Source: Taibaiella lutea (GTDB lineage: Bacteria; Bacteroidota; Bacteroidia; Chitinophagales; Chitinophagaceae). Taken from it: a stretch of 64,000 nt of DNA. Positions 26,864 through 37,940 of this stretch are shown here, piece by piece. The first letter of the stretch is position 1. Every line of letters starts with the position of its first letter. Where the stretch lies: the NCBI RefSeq assembly GCF_008629695.1, contig NZ_VWSH01000002.1, forward strand, positions 837,410 to 901,409, given 5' to 3'. A program made the position numbers and the translations under genes. The notes beneath the pieces were generated by a model. That model was not told the origin of the DNA and made no database searches. It saw only the letters and a program-made list of their open reading frames with translations.

Positions 26864-29419
26864 ATGGATTCTAATTTCTCACCGAAAGTAAAAGAGGTCA
26901 TTTCTTTCAGCCGTGAAGAAGCTTTACGTTTAGGAAATGACTTTATTGGAACGGAACATTTATTACTTGGACTCATTCGCGAAGGGGAAAGCCTTGCCAT
27001 TCAGATTCTGCAAAACTTAAAAATTGATTTGTTTGATCTCAGGAAGGAAGTAGAAGTAGTTATAAAAGATAAAGGCACTAAATCGGTTGCCAATCTTAAT
27101 AGCTTACCCTTAACGCGTCAGGCTGAAAAAGTTATTCGAATCACAGTATTAGAAGCTAAATCTCTAAAGAGTCCTACTGTTGAATCTGAACATTTAATGC
27201 TCTCTATTTTGAAAAATAAAGAAAATCCGGCAGCTCAGATATTAAATCAATTTCATGTTGATTATGAGCGCTTCAAAAGTGAATTAAGTATTCTGCAAGG
27301 CAATACGCCAAGTTCTGAATACACCGGAAATGAACCGGGTGGCGAAGATTTTGATGACGAAGAACGTCGTCAATATCAGCAACGCCAGAGACAAGGCGGC
27401 GCAGCCGGAAACACAAAATCCAAAACACCTGTTCTTGACAATTTCGGACGTGACATTACGCGCATGGCTGAATTGGGTAATCTTGATCCAATTGTTGGCC
27501 GTGAACAGGAAATTGAACGTGTTTCTCAAATCTTATCGCGCCGTAAAAAGAACAATCCTATTCTTATAGGCGAACCCGGTGTTGGTAAAACAGCCATCGT
27601 AGAAGGTTTGGCTTTGAGAATTGTTCAACGTAAGGTTTCGCGTATTTTGTTCGACAAACGCGTTATAAGTCTGGATCTTGCAGCTTTGGTTGCAGGTACC
27701 AAATATCGCGGACAATTTGAAGAACGGATGAAAGCCATTATGAATGAGCTTGAAAAGAACCGCGACGTAATCTTGTTTATCGATGAAATTCATACCATTG
27801 TCGGTGCGGGCGGGGCTTCCGGTTCGCTGGATGCTTCCAATATTTTCAAACCTGCGCTTTCACGTGGCGAATTGCAATGTATCGGTGCTTCTACCTTAGA
27901 TGAATATCGTCAGTACATTGAGAAAGACGGCGCTTTGGATCGTCGTTTCCAAAAAGTATTGGTAGAGCCGCCAAGTGTTGAAGAAGCTATTACCATCTTA
28001 AACAACATCCGCCCCAAATACGAAGAATTCCACAATGTAACTTATGATAAAGATGCTGTGGAAGCTTGTGTTAAACTAAGCGACCGTTATATGACAGATC
28101 GTTTATTGCCCGATAAAGCAATTGACGTAATGGATGAAGTGGGCGCCCGTGTGCATCTTAAGAATATCAATGTTCCGAAGAACATTCTGGAACTGGAAAA
28201 GAAAATTGAAGACATCAAGCTTGAGAAAAACAAGGTGGTAAAAAGCCAGCGTTTTGAAGAAGCTGCATCTTTGAGAGACAAAGAAAAACGTCTGGGTGAA
28301 GAACTGGAAAAAGCAAAAGGCGAGTGGGAAGAAGAAGTGAAGCACAAACGTTATCCGATTCATGAAGAAGATATTGCGGAAGTAGTAAGTATGATGACAG
28401 GCATACCGGTAATGCGTATGGTAGAAGCCGAAAGCGATAAACTGCGCCGTATGGGTGAGGACCTGAAAGCGATGGTTGTTGGTCAGGATGATGCTATCAT
28501 GAAAACCGTTAAAGCAATTCAGCGTAACAGGGTAGGGTTGAAAGATCCTAAAAAGCCTATCGGGTCATTCATATTCCTTGGACCAACAGGTGTTGGTAAA
28601 ACGGAGTTGGCAAAATCATTGGCACGTTATCTGTTTGATACTGAAGATGCCTTGATTCGTGTGGACATGAGTGAATACATGGAGAAATTTTCTTTAAGTC
28701 GTCTGATTGGTGCGCCTCCGGGTTATGTAGGTTATGAAGAAGGTGGCCAGCTTACTGAAAAAGTGCGTCGTAAACCATATTCTGTTATCCTTTTGGATGA
28801 AATTGAAAAAGCGCATCCGGATATCTTCAATATTTTATTACAAGTATTGGATGACGGGCAATTGACAGATGGATTGGGTCGTAAAATTGATTTCAAAAAT
28901 GCAATCATCATCATGACTTCCAACATTGGTGCACGCCAATTGAAAGACTTTGGTGATGGTGTTGGTTTCGCAACGGCAGCCAAGACTTCCAATGCAGAAG
29001 AAAACAGCAGAGGCGTTATTGAAAAAGCTTTGAAACGTACTTTCAGCCCTGAGTTCCTGAACCGTATTGATGATGTGATTGTATTCAACCAATTGACGGC
29101 AGGGCATATCAACAGTATCATTGACATCATTATGAAAGATGTTTTGAAACGTATGAATACCTTAGGTTTTAGTCTGGAATTGACAGAAGAAGCCCGCAAG
29201 TTTATTGCTGAAAAAGGCTATGACCAACAGTTTGGTGCACGTCCGCTTCACAGAGCTATTCAGAAATACCTTGAAGATCCTTTGGCCGAAGAAATATTAA
29301 GTCATAATATCAAAGAAGGCGACAAGGCCATTGCTGATTATGATGCAACACAAGAAAAGATTGTGTTCACTGTTTCAAAAGGCAAGGATAAAAAAGAAAA
29401 AACAGAAACTAAAGATTAA
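26864..29419 (+). CDS. clpC: ATP-dependent Clp protease ATPase subunit ClpC
   Basis: This 851-residue Hsp100 unfoldase feeds substrates to ClpP. The N-terminal Clp repeats (residues 1-150; [11 protein letters not shown]) are followed by the first AAA+ module with Walker A G-E-P-G-V-G-K-T (about 237) and F-I-D-E-I-H. The UVR-like coiled region ([14 protein letters not shown]) lies near residues 460-480 and marks ClpC over ClpA/ClpB. The second AAA+ has G-P-T-G-V-G-K-T (about 572) and the D2 small domain. A Gly-Gln-rich linker (about 150-185) lies between the N domain and D1. It is a single-gene unit with a strong terminator. Confidence 0.96.
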   Translation: MDSNFSPKVKEVISFSREEALRLGNDFIGTEHLLLGLIREGESLAIQILQNLKIDLFDLRKEVEVVIKDKGTKSVANLNSLPLTRQAEKVIRITVLEAKSLKSPTVESEHLMLSILKNKENPAAQILNQFHVDYERFKSELSILQGNTPSSEYTGNEPGGEDFDDEERRQYQQRQRQGGAAGNTKSKTPVLDNFGRDITRMAELGNLDPIVGREQEIERVSQILSRRKKNNPILIGEPGVGKTAIVEGLALRIVQRKVSRILFDKRVISLDLAALVAGTKYRGQFEERMKAIMNELEKNRDVILFIDEIHTIVGAGGASGSLDASNIFKPALSRGELQCIGASTLDEYRQYIEKDGALDRRFQKVLVEPPSVEEAITILNNIRPKYEEFHNVTYDKDAVEACVKLSDRYMTDRLLPDKAIDVMDEVGARVHLKNINVPKNILELEKKIEDIKLEKNKVVKSQRFEEAASLRDKEKRLGEELEKAKGEWEEEVKHKRYPIHEEDIAEVVSMMTGIPVMRMVEAESDKLRRMGEDLKAMVVGQDDAIMKTVKAIQRNRVGLKDPKKPIGSFIFLGPTGVGKTELAKSLARYLFDTEDALIRVDMSEYMEKFSLSRLIGAPPGYVGYEEGGQLTEKVRRKPYSVILLDEIEKAHPDIFNILLQVLDDGQLTDGLGRKIDFKNAIIIMTSNIGARQLKDFGDGVGFATAAKTSNAEENSRGVIEKALKRTFSPEFLNRIDDVIVFNQLTAGHINSIIDIIMKDVLKRMNTLGFSLELTEEARKFIAEKGYDQQFGARPLHRAIQKYLEDPLAEEILSHNIKEGDKAIADYDATQEKIVFTVSKGKDKKEKTETKD

Positions 29420-29442
29420 GAAACTTAGTTGTATTAAAATAA

Positions 29443-29474
29443 AAAATCCCGATGGTGTATTCCATCGGGATTTT
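29443..29474. terminator. Bidirectional terminator between clpC and the alpha-2-macroglobulin gene
   Basis: A perfect 13-bp stem AAAATCCCGATGG / CCATCGGGATTTT with a 6-nt loop and A/T tracts on both sides, between convergent genes. Confidence 0.92.
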
Positions 29475-29522
29475 CATTTTTATTGAATGTGCAAATGATT
29501 TCTGTGCGAATTATCTTTCAGT

Positions 29523-32500
29523 TCATTCCCTTATTGCAACCCGCTTAATTTTTTCTCTTCCGTAAAACACAGGGAAATACATCAGTTCCGCTTTAGCGGG
29601 ATTTAAAGTATAGCTGCCTTGAAATCTCGGTAATAATTCAACAGTATATTCATAATCTCCCTTTGGTAGTTTCTCACAGAAGATGGATACTTTATCTTCA
29701 AAATATTCACGGTGTATTTCATAGTTGGAATAAAATTGTTCTTTGCTTTGATAAGAACAACCGGCAGGAATCGGAATTTCAATCATTACAAATTCTGCTG
29801 ATTTTTCAACTTTAACCTTGACTTTCATTGTAACAGGAACGCCTGCAGGTAATGTAGAAATGTTTTTACCATTGCTTTCAAAATCTGATTGCAACCTGAA
29901 ATTATTACCGCTATTAGTATTAGAGGTATCCCATTTGTTATAATACCAGGAGAAATAAACAGGCGCATAGCCTGATTTCTGAATCTGCAAAGCGCTTCCA
30001 AGCAGTATTCCTTTTTTGTAAGGAAACTTTTCTATTTTCTCATCAATACATCCGTTAAACATCAATACCGGCTTTAATGCATCTTTATTTCCTAATGGAA
30101 TACTTGTTGCTAATACTTCAATGATATTAGAGCTTTCGTAAGTATTGCGCCAACCGGAAACGGTTCTTTGTTGTATCAGCCAATTAATAATTTTAGAAGA
30201 GGGGATGCCTGTACTTGTATCGTTCTGAATAATTTTAAAAGCATTCAAAGTTGTAAGCACTTCATTGCTATAAACATACCGGCTTGTATCTTTCCAGTAA
30301 ACATTTCCAAAAATATCCGTTTCCTTCATGGCAATTAGCTTATCCAATTTATAATGCAAATGCAATTTCTGGCGTAACAAGATTAATTCAAATAAAGTAT
30401 TCAGGCTTAAATCTTTGTTGCGTTCCAGACGACTGATGTATTTTTCATAATTCACTGAAACGCCACATTCAGCAAGCATTTGAAGCGTAGAAATGTCGAC
30501 GTATGTAGTATCTCTTTCAAGATTGAATATATAATTGTCTGTAATCACTTTTGTGTCAATATTTACATTATAGCCCATTGCTTTAGCTTGTAGCAATGTT
30601 TTCAAAACATGGTTTGAAATCCAGGGAATAGTTGGACCTTCATCCCACCAACCCCATTGATGCGCATTATTCTGACTTTTGATTATTTTGTCAATAAGAC
30701 CTTGTACATATCTTCTGTCCTTGTCTCCAAAGGTTTTTTGCAATGATGCATATATTTTCTGCTTGGCAAGGAATGCCAGTATTTTAGAGGCCTTTTGTTC
30801 ATTGCACATATATCCATAATTGCGCACCACATCTATTTCATCGAGCAAAACATCTATTAATGAAGCTGTGGCTGATAGATGCAATGTATCTCCCTTGGCT
30901 GTGGGATAAATAGTGAAACTTGTATCTTTCTTATCTAATGAAACAAAGCCGCCTTCCGCAATTTTTATGCCAACGCGTTGCAAAGGGATTGTTTTTTCTT
31001 CACCGTCAAAATAACCGTCTTCCTTGGTCAGTAAATATTTCAGCTTTATAGAATCTGCACCCTTATTTGTCACCAATAAAGTGTCGTTATAGAAAGGGCC
31101 TAAATGAATCTTGTTTTCTTTTTGGAGAACATCATTCTGAAAAAATGTAGTTGTTGCAGGAATAGTATCAGGAATATAATTTACCGATTTGCCGATCAGT
31201 AAAGCAGAATCTCCATCCAATAAGAAATGAGGCAGGTATAAAGAAGCTGCTACAGGTTTATAAGATTTGATATTTCCTATAACATAACCCGTATGTTTTT
31301 TGTCATCTGTAGCTATAACAAATGTTTTCCAATTAGTAATATCATCAGGAAATTTAACTTTGAAAGTAGCTTTACCATTTTCGTCTGTAACCAAATCGGG
31401 CTGCCAGTAAGCATCATCTTTGAAATTATTCCGCAGGCTGCTTACCATCATATCTTCAGCCATTGGCGGAGGTATTTCCTGTAAGCCTAATCTTATGCTT
31501 TCAGGAAGAACAGCTCCGTTTTTTGTGGTAAGGACAATAACACCATTTACCCCTCTTGAGCCATACAGACTTGTAGAAGTCGCATCTTTTAAAATGTTTA
31601 TTGAACCTATAATTGACGGATCTATGCTTTTTATGTCCCCATTGAAAATAGCACCATCAATAACAATCAATGGACTTGAATTAGAAGATAGTGGGCCAAA
31701 ACCCCGAATCCGAAGATTGGAGCCGGAGCCTGGCTGGCCTCCGCCATCCGTAACCTGAACGCCGGGAGCCGCGCCTTCAAGGGCTTTGGTAATATCCGTA
31801 TATGAAAGTGAACCCGTAATAACATCGGCAGCACCAACATATTTTCCTTTAGAGATTGGCGGCCCGTAAGGTGTTGCAATGACAACTTCTGCAAGAACAT
31901 TTGCACCTCTTTCTAATGTGATTTTCATATTCTTTGTTGCCATAACAGTTGTCGTTTCAGAGCCCATAGATGAAATCTCTAAAGATGGGTTTGTTCCTGC
32001 CGGAATTCTGATTTCAAATTTCCCATCAACATCTGTCATAGTGCCAATATTAGTTCCTGCAATTTTTATACTTGCCCCCGGAATACCTTCTTTATCATTA
32101 TCTAAAACTACTCCTGAATAAATATCCGAAGCACCCTGATAAGTAGCGTTTACATATTCGCTCATCAATAAATTCAAATTGATAGGTCTTTTATCTTCCG
32201 GCGAAAGAAAAAATTGATTTAATAGTTGATTAATACGGATTATACTTCGGTCTTTTATAGTATCTGTCTGTTTAATTCTGTAAAATGTTGTTCCATTTTC
32301 TTTCACTTCTATAATGTCTGTCTTTCTGTAATAATTATATTTGTCAATGAGCAATAACTGGTATTTTCCGGCAGGTATGTTATTAAATTCCATTGCATTA
32401 CCAGGATATATTCTGATAAAATTAAAGTCATCAGGTTTGCCCAGAATAATATTGGCAGGATAAGCCTCTCCATATTTTTTGTTCTGATCAATAACTAAAT

Positions 32501-35474
32501 TTCCTGAACCCGTATATTGTTTATTTAGAGAATCAAAGCGTTCGCTGCTGCGACCTTCAAAAATTTGCTGATCATAAAAATCAAGGGTTCTCTTTTTGGT
32601 TGGGAATACATCATTAATATCAGGAGCATAGTTCGTAAAAAGCATTCTTGGTAGATGTTCAAGTTTGTTACTTTTCATCTTTATCAGATTATTACCGAAA
32701 CTATAAGTGTAGTAAGGTTCATATTCAAATGGAATGTATGTTCCTTCATAAGTTCTGAAATTCCAATAACGCCAATATACAGGGCCAATTATGAAATACT
32801 GTGGCTGGTTACGATAGTTATTATTATTGCTTACATTCAAGCATTCTCCTTCATCTTCAGCACGTTCCAGGTAAGCATACTTTAAATCGGCACTATTCAT
32901 ATTCAAACTCATAATGCAACGATAAAGCATGTCTTTTTCAACCCTGGTAAAGCTATCGGGCATTTGTTGGGTTCTAAATAAACTATTGTTAAGCTGCCCT
33001 TGGTCAATGCTGAAAATTGTCTTTACATAAGGTTGAAATTTGATGTCTTTTATGGTAATTAATTCCTGATTTGTCCTGATCTTTATTTCATGAACATTGC
33101 TGTCTACCTCAAAACTGTACGGTAATTTTTTATCTGTAAAGCCAAAATAAACCGGAATATTGTCTATGTAAACATATTGAACGGCTTGCATAGCACCATT
33201 TTTCATGACAAATGGTGCTATTTGTGTAATGCTGTCTTTCATAGCGATTGTCGTGTATTCGATGGAATCTTTGGAAGGATAACGAAAGCGATATGACCAA
33301 TTGGTATCAAGTAACATTTTAGTATTCCAGAAATTGAAATTCAAGGATGTGTTTTTTGTTTCATAGCTATCATCCAATTCAAAAGAATTATTTGCTGTTC
33401 TTGATTTAAAACGATAACCTAAATTGGGCAAACGAGGAGTTCTGTCTTCTTGAAGCTTGTTGGTAAAGCTATAGGCCAATAAATTCAAGTCCTTTATTGG
33501 GGCGCCTTCGATGTCCGTTCCTGTGATATTTATTACCGTTTCTTTTCCAGGCGTTATATTGGAAGGTTGTTCTACATTTAATCTTATTTGATTTTTAGGA
33601 TAATAAATAGAGTTGGTTTCAGATTTGGTTTTGCCGGCCCATATATATTCGGCCAGTGTATAATACAGGCTTTTTTCGTCTGAATTAATCACGAATGGAA
33701 AGTCCTTTTCTGTACCTTGTTTTATAGCTGAATTACCTTTGTATATATGATAGACAATGGGAAGATTTTTCGGGTTGACTAAATTTAAAACGATAGAATC
33801 TTTATATACATTATAGTCAATAAAAACACCGGATTCCGTTTCATTCATTTCTAATTCAGCATCGTCCTCATTTGTTTCAGCGTAATAGGTTGTTATTTGG
33901 TTATTTACGGGTAATGAAAATGGTGCAGTTACCAATGTATCGAAAACAATAATATCAAAATAATCCTCTCCATATACCCTGATTTTTTCTTCGCCTTTTG
34001 CCTGTTGGGTAATCAACAAATTATTTTTCAACAATTCAATTTTTAGATTTTCAGGTTTTAAACGATACTCAATATCTCTGTTTAATTCCTCATACTCATT
34101 TTCGCTATTCTGTAAAATGGCTTTCAGTTTATATTCTACATTAGCAATCGGGAAAATGGAATCAGGGATAATAATTGTTTCATTGCCTTTCGTAATATTG
34201 GCTGTATAAGTCCATAAAGTATCGGGCACAAATAACTGATCGGGTTTAACATTCGTTATTTCTTTAGTAAGAATAAAGATAGAAGCGCGTGTATCAGGCA
34301 TAGGTAAGCCATTCTCATCTTTTGCTATGAAATCAACGCCAAAAGGTTTATTTCTATATTGTTCATGACCATCTTTAAGGTTGACTTCAAAAACGGCTTT
34401 TTTAAGTTCATAATCTTCATATTTGAAATAATCACTCGCAATTGTATTAGAGTCGCTATCTTTCAATCTCAGATAATAGGATTTATCCAAATCAATGTCC
34501 ATACTGTCGGCTATTGTAAATTGATAGCTGTAACCCGCTCCTTTGCCATTGGAGGTAACATTTCCAAGATAAATTTCTTTATGGTAAGTTTTCTCTAAAA
34601 ACACCATTAATGGTTTTTCATACCAAGTTTCTTCCTTGTTGTTTAAAATATAGGCTTTAAACTTAATAGTGTCATGTGGACGATAAATAGGTTTGCTGAA
34701 ATAAAAATAATGCGAGTGATAGTAGTTACTTTCGTTATATTTTTGTGAGGGAGAAAAACGGTGCCAAATCTTATTAGTATAATTTACAGCATCTGCGATT
34801 GTTCCGAATTGATGTCCATTGGCAACAGAGTAAATCCCATCTAAGAATCCATTTGAATAAAAGCGTAATGGTCTTCCGATATATTTTAATGGACTTTTGT
34901 AAAGTATCCGGTTAATATCAAGTGAAACTTTGGGATAATTATAATCATTATAGGAGTTTTCCTTTGAAACAGAAAAATAAAAAGTTTCTTCCTGATAAAC
35001 AGATAGAATGCCGGTTCTTTTATTATGTTTCAAAATATATGCCTTAATATTTTCATCCCAATTCATTGCTTTCTTTCCTATAGCTACTTTACCCAACTTT
35101 ACGGGCAATTTCGTTTTCAAATCCAAAAATTGTACAATCAAGTCTTCCTTATTATCCAAAATATATACACGCCAGGGTGTAACAGGGTAATATTCATACG
35201 CAACCTTATTCCCGCGAAAATTTATTTTAAGATAATTGCCCGTTGTCAATGGTAAGCTGTCAGAATATTTTTCCTGAACATATACCAGATGATTGAAAAC
35301 AGTAGTATCTGTTGGTTTTAAATGATTCATTAATACATCCAACGCCTGCTTATTATTAATCTTGTAAAAATAACTATCATCAAATCCGTCATTCAATGAT
35401 GGTTTAAACTGTGCATAAGATGATTGGCTGAAGAAAAAGAACAATAACAGAATAGAAGAGACAGCTGTTTTCAT
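29523..35474 (-). CDS. Alpha-2-macroglobulin-like protein with an embedded carboxypeptidase-regulatory/TonB-plug module
   Basis: This giant exported protein (1983 residues) has a signal peptide (before Q-F-K-P). The N-terminal half is macroglobulin-like, with a canonical MG2 start (Y-R-P-H-D-T-I-K-F-K-A). Around residues 1110-1200 there is a carboxypeptidase-regulatory domain (G-V-V-L-D-N-D-K-E-G-I-P-G-A-S-I-K-I-A-G-T). A SusC-type TonB plug follows (about 1210-1320; L-R-I-R-G-F-G and L-I-V-I-D-G), with no barrel. Next comes the A2M centre (Y-W-Q-P-D-L-V-T-D-E-N-G, about 1358) and the thioester motif M-C-N-E-Q with Cys1557. A thioester-domain helical repeat with W-G-W-W-D-E and the receptor-binding-like end close the protein. 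Bacterial A2Ms are periplasmic protease traps. No PBP1C partner is adjacent. Confidence 0.88.
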   Translation of the reverse strand: MKTAVSSILLLFFFFSQSSYAQFKPSLNDGFDDSYFYKINNKQALDVLMNHLKPTDTTVFNHLVYVQEKYSDSLPLTTGNYLKINFRGNKVAYEYYPVTPWRVYILDNKEDLIVQFLDLKTKLPVKLGKVAIGKKAMNWDENIKAYILKHNKRTGILSVYQEETFYFSVSKENSYNDYNYPKVSLDINRILYKSPLKYIGRPLRFYSNGFLDGIYSVANGHQFGTIADAVNYTNKIWHRFSPSQKYNESNYYHSHYFYFSKPIYRPHDTIKFKAYILNNKEETWYEKPLMVFLEKTYHKEIYLGNVTSNGKGAGYSYQFTIADSMDIDLDKSYYLRLKDSDSNTIASDYFKYEDYELKKAVFEVNLKDGHEQYRNKPFGVDFIAKDENGLPMPDTRASIFILTKEITNVKPDQLFVPDTLWTYTANITKGNETIIIPDSIFPIANVEYKLKAILQNSENEYEELNRDIEYRLKPENLKIELLKNNLLITQQAKGEEKIRVYGEDYFDIIVFDTLVTAPFSLPVNNQITTYYAETNEDDAELEMNETESGVFIDYNVYKDSIVLNLVNPKNLPIVYHIYKGNSAIKQGTEKDFPFVINSDEKSLYYTLAEYIWAGKTKSETNSIYYPKNQIRLNVEQPSNITPGKETVINITGTDIEGAPIKDLNLLAYSFTNKLQEDRTPRLPNLGYRFKSRTANNSFELDDSYETKNTSLNFNFWNTKMLLDTNWSYRFRYPSKDSIEYTTIAMKDSITQIAPFVMKNGAMQAVQYVYIDNIPVYFGFTDKKLPYSFEVDSNVHEIKIRTNQELITIKDIKFQPYVKTIFSIDQGQLNNSLFRTQQMPDSFTRVEKDMLYRCIMSLNMNSADLKYAYLERAEDEGECLNVSNNNNYRNQPQYFIIGPVYWRYWNFRTYEGTYIPFEYEPYYTYSFGNNLIKMKSNKLEHLPRMLFTNYAPDINDVFPTKKRTLDFYDQQIFEGRSSERFDSLNKQYTGSGNLVIDQNKKYGEAYPANIILGKPDDFNFIRIYPGNAMEFNNIPAGKYQLLLIDKYNYYRKTDIIEVKENGTTFYRIKQTDTIKDRSIIRINQLLNQFFLSPEDKRPINLNLLMSEYVNATYQGASDIYSGVVLDNDKEGIPGASIKIAGTNIGTMTDVDGKFEIRIPAGTNPSLEISSMGSETTTVMATKNMKITLERGANVLAEVVIATPYGPPISKGKYVGAADVITGSLSYTDITKALEGAAPGVQVTDGGGQPGSGSNLRIRGFGPLSSNSSPLIVIDGAIFNGDIKSIDPSIIGSINILKDATSTSLYGSRGVNGVIVLTTKNGAVLPESIRLGLQEIPPPMAEDMMVSSLRNNFKDDAYWQPDLVTDENGKATFKVKFPDDITNWKTFVIATDDKKHTGYVIGNIKSYKPVAASLYLPHFLLDGDSALLIGKSVNYIPDTIPATTTFFQNDVLQKENKIHLGPFYNDTLLVTNKGADSIKLKYLLTKEDGYFDGEEKTIPLQRVGIKIAEGGFVSLDKKDTSFTIYPTAKGDTLHLSATASLIDVLLDEIDVVRNYGYMCNEQKASKILAFLAKQKIYASLQKTFGDKDRRYVQGLIDKIIKSQNNAHQWGWWDEGPTIPWISNHVLKTLLQAKAMGYNVNIDTKVITDNYIFNLERDTTYVDISTLQMLAECGVSVNYEKYISRLERNKDLSLNTLFELILLRQKLHLHYKLDKLIAMKETDIFGNVYWKDTSRYVYSNEVLTTLNAFKIIQNDTSTGIPSSKIINWLIQQRTVSGWRNTYESSNIIEVLATSIPLGNKDALKPVLMFNGCIDEKIEKFPYKKGILLGSALQIQKSGYAPVYFSWYYNKWDTSNTNSGNNFRLQSDFESNGKNISTLPAGVPVTMKVKVKVEKSAEFVMIEIPIPAGCSYQSKEQFYSNYEIHREYFEDKVSIFCEKLPKGDYEYTVELLPRFQGSYTLNPAKAELMYFPVFYGREKIKRVAIRE

Positions 35475-36165
35475 AAGGGCTTATTTCATAAAAGATGACA
35501 AAATAAGAGATAAGGTTGTAAACAAGGCTTAATCAAAATGCATTTATAAATTGCTGATATTCGCCTTTGTTTATATTGACGATATTATTGTCAGAAGTAT
35601 CAATAAAAAGGTTGAATTTTTTAAAATTGTTGCTATTATCTACCTTCCACAATTATCTTATTGGGTACAACCATCAATATAAGATAACTCACAAACTTTA
35701 TTTAACATGAGTTCCTCTTTTCAGGATAGTATTCGAGCCCGATTTAAAATCTGCTTGAGTTATAGATATTATCACATGTTAAAAATTGTAAATAATAATA
35801 GCTGTTGAATCTTTATTTCTTTTTGATGCCGCATTTTCCCCTCCTTACGGCCATTTTGAAGCAATGTCAAGTACAAACTGCATGAAAACCCATGCAGGTA
35901 ATTACCGATTTATTCAATGATGTAACTTAAAGACATCTTTCTGTCGTTCGTGGACATAATCGTTATAGGTTTCGTAATTAGTATATTCTTTAACCTATTT
36001 TTACAAAATAATCTAAGTTTATAAATTTATTCAATAAAATACAAAATAGATAAATTTATATTTTAAAATATTTATCTATTTAAAAAATCCTTTTCAATAT
36101 ATTCTGCTTCGAGCTATCTCGTAAACCACTATTAAATGCATAGTGGTATGCTAATCTATTATTCA
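35475..36165. other. Intergenic region upstream of the secreted adhesin-like operon
   Basis: About 690 bp, AT-rich, with no gene. It holds a 16-bp semi-palindrome TGTCGTTCGTGGACAT (35942-35957) repeated upstream of 40684-42846, a perfect 12-bp inverted repeat AAATAGATAAAT / ATTTATCTATTT (36044-36055, 36070-36081), and a hairpin CCACTAT / ATAGTGG (36127-36147) just before the probable ATG at 36166. Confidence 0.6.
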
Positions 36166-37881
36166 ATGAGTCCAAAAAATGTCATACAACGTTTACTTCC
36201 GCAATTATTATTGTGGAGTGTATGCATTTGTGGATTTGGTTGTTCGGATGTTTATGGCCAATATTCAATTATATATGCCCAATATGTCGGGCCTTACCCT
36301 GCTAATACCGGTGGCAGCGCCGGTGCCGGCGGTTCGGCCGGCATAGGTGGGTCGGCAGGTGCCGTCGGTATTTATACCATAAGCAATACCGATAACCTGA
36401 ACGATAATATTTATACTAACTATGCAACACTTTCAGCCACCAGCGGCAAGCCCGGAAGCGGTGTAGCGCCTGGAAATGGCGGAAGTTCCACTGCTTATGT
36501 AAACCTGAATTTTAACGGAGCAACTACGCCATCATCTGCTAATCCTGTAATATTGAAATTACAGGCTACTTCAAATTCTAATTTGACGCCTTTATCACAG
36601 GTTTCTGTTCAGGCTTATAACGGAGCGTCATTAGTAGGTGCGGCGGTTGCTGTTTCAACTTTGACAGTCAGGTCAACAGATGAATATGTTTTTACCCCCA
36701 CAGGCGCTTGTACATCTGTAAGAATTACAGTTACTTCTGATGCTGCAGGTGGTTTGTTTGGCGGAAATGCTGCCAATACAACTGTCAGCCTTTTCTATGC
36801 CAGTGTGTATGATCCAACGTGTAGTCCTCCGATATATACAACTACCAGTGTTACCGGATTACTGAGTTTAAATGGTATTGTCAATAATCCATACAATGCC
36901 ATTGATAATAATATGTCAACTTTCGCCGCATTTAGCGTAGGTGTAGGTGTTGGTGCTACGTTGCACGAAAATGTTTATTACGGAAGTTTGTCAAATACCG
37001 GAGACGCTGTAACTGTTACATTGTCTCTTCCTTCGAGTTCGCTGGCTGCCGGCTTGTTAGGGTCCATCAGCATCATTGCCTATAATGGAAACAGTTCTGT
37101 TGGCTCTGTTACATTCAGCGCTTTATTGCAAGGAACTGATTTGTTGAATTTATTGCAGGCGGGTTCTCCGGCAACTATCTCTTTTGATCCGGGAGCAAGC
37201 TTTAACCGGGTGGAAATAACAATGGGCTCTTTAGTGGGGCTTGCTACAAGCCTGAATGTATACGAAGTAGAGCGAACGGGTAAAAAGCCTTCCTTTACTT
37301 TACCATTAGATGATACCACTTATGCCTGCAATGGAACGAGTGCCTCCATCGCGGCGGATGCCCCTCCTGCAGGATACGAATTAAGGTGGTTCGCTACAGG
37401 TGCTGTATCAGATCAATCTGCGCTTTATACAGGCAACACATTTTCGCCTTCAGGTACCATTACACACGATACCTTGTTCTGGGTTGCGAAATTTAAGACA
37501 GGTTGTTTATTGGGCTCTGAAAAAGTTCCCGTTCGTGTATTTGTAAGGCCACTTCCAACTATTACATTGGGTGTTAATCCGGTAGTATGTATTCTGGGTA
37601 CCAATGCTGTTTTGCCTTATACAGCTACAACAAACAGCCCTATCAAATACAGCATTACATGGTCGGCTTCCGGTTTAACCAATGTAGTGGACAATACGCT
37701 TCCTTCAACCTCTGCTAATTCCATATTGATAAATATACCTGTCGGCATAAGTATAGGAGTTAAGAATGGCACACTTAAAGTCAAAAATGCCAATAACTGC
37801 AGCAGCAGCGGAATTGCCATGTCTGTTACAGTTAAAAGTCCTCCAGTAATTACATCACCGATTGTAACTAACTATCAATAA
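36166..37881 (+). CDS. Secreted adhesin-like protein with a discoidin-like repeat and Ig-like segments
   Basis: The product has about 571 residues from the ATG at 36166, which places the signal peptide (R-L-L-P-Q-L-L-L-W-S-V-C) at the start; two further ATGs, at 36136 and 36148, lie in or beside a hairpin and are less likely. A Gly/Ala/Ser-rich stretch (G-S-A-G-A-G-G-S-A-G-I-G) follows at about residues 45-67. Two repeats of a beta-rich domain come next, the second with N-P-Y-N-A-I-D-N-N-M-S-T and Y-N-G-N-S-S-V-G. The same N-x-A-I-D-N pattern occurs in the protein at 40684. The C-terminus is Ig-like (Y-A-C-N-G-T, then S-I-T-W-S-A-S-G-L). There is no T9SS tail of its own. It is first in a three-gene operon whose third member has such a tail. 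Confidence 0.75.
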   Translation: MSPKNVIQRLLPQLLLWSVCICGFGCSDVYGQYSIIYAQYVGPYPANTGGSAGAGGSAGIGGSAGAVGIYTISNTDNLNDNIYTNYATLSATSGKPGSGVAPGNGGSSTAYVNLNFNGATTPSSANPVILKLQATSNSNLTPLSQVSVQAYNGASLVGAAVAVSTLTVRSTDEYVFTPTGACTSVRITVTSDAAGGLFGGNAANTTVSLFYASVYDPTCSPPIYTTTSVTGLLSLNGIVNNPYNAIDNNMSTFAAFSVGVGVGATLHENVYYGSLSNTGDAVTVTLSLPSSSLAAGLLGSISIIAYNGNSSVGSVTFSALLQGTDLLNLLQAGSPATISFDPGASFNRVEITMGSLVGLATSLNVYEVERTGKKPSFTLPLDDTTYACNGTSASIAADAPPAGYELRWFATGAVSDQSALYTGNTFSPSGTITHDTLFWVAKFKTGCLLGSEKVPVRVFVRPLPTITLGVNPVVCILGTNAVLPYTATTNSPIKYSITWSASGLTNVVDNTLPSTSANSILINIPVGISIGVKNGTLKVKNANNCSSSGIAMSVTVKSPPVITSPIVTNYQ

Positions 37882-37940
37882 TGCTTTAACCAATTTAACT
37901 AAACCAATTAATAAACAACAACAAAAACAAAAACGATTTT

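Noticed and set aside
28732-29199. A 155-aa antisense frame within clpC
   Set aside because: A shadow of the conserved second AAA+ domain on the opposite strand.
36305-36370. GC-rich direct repeats encoding the Gly/Ala/Ser run
   Set aside because: A codon-level repeat in a linker of a secreted protein; no sign of a mobile or CRISPR repeat.
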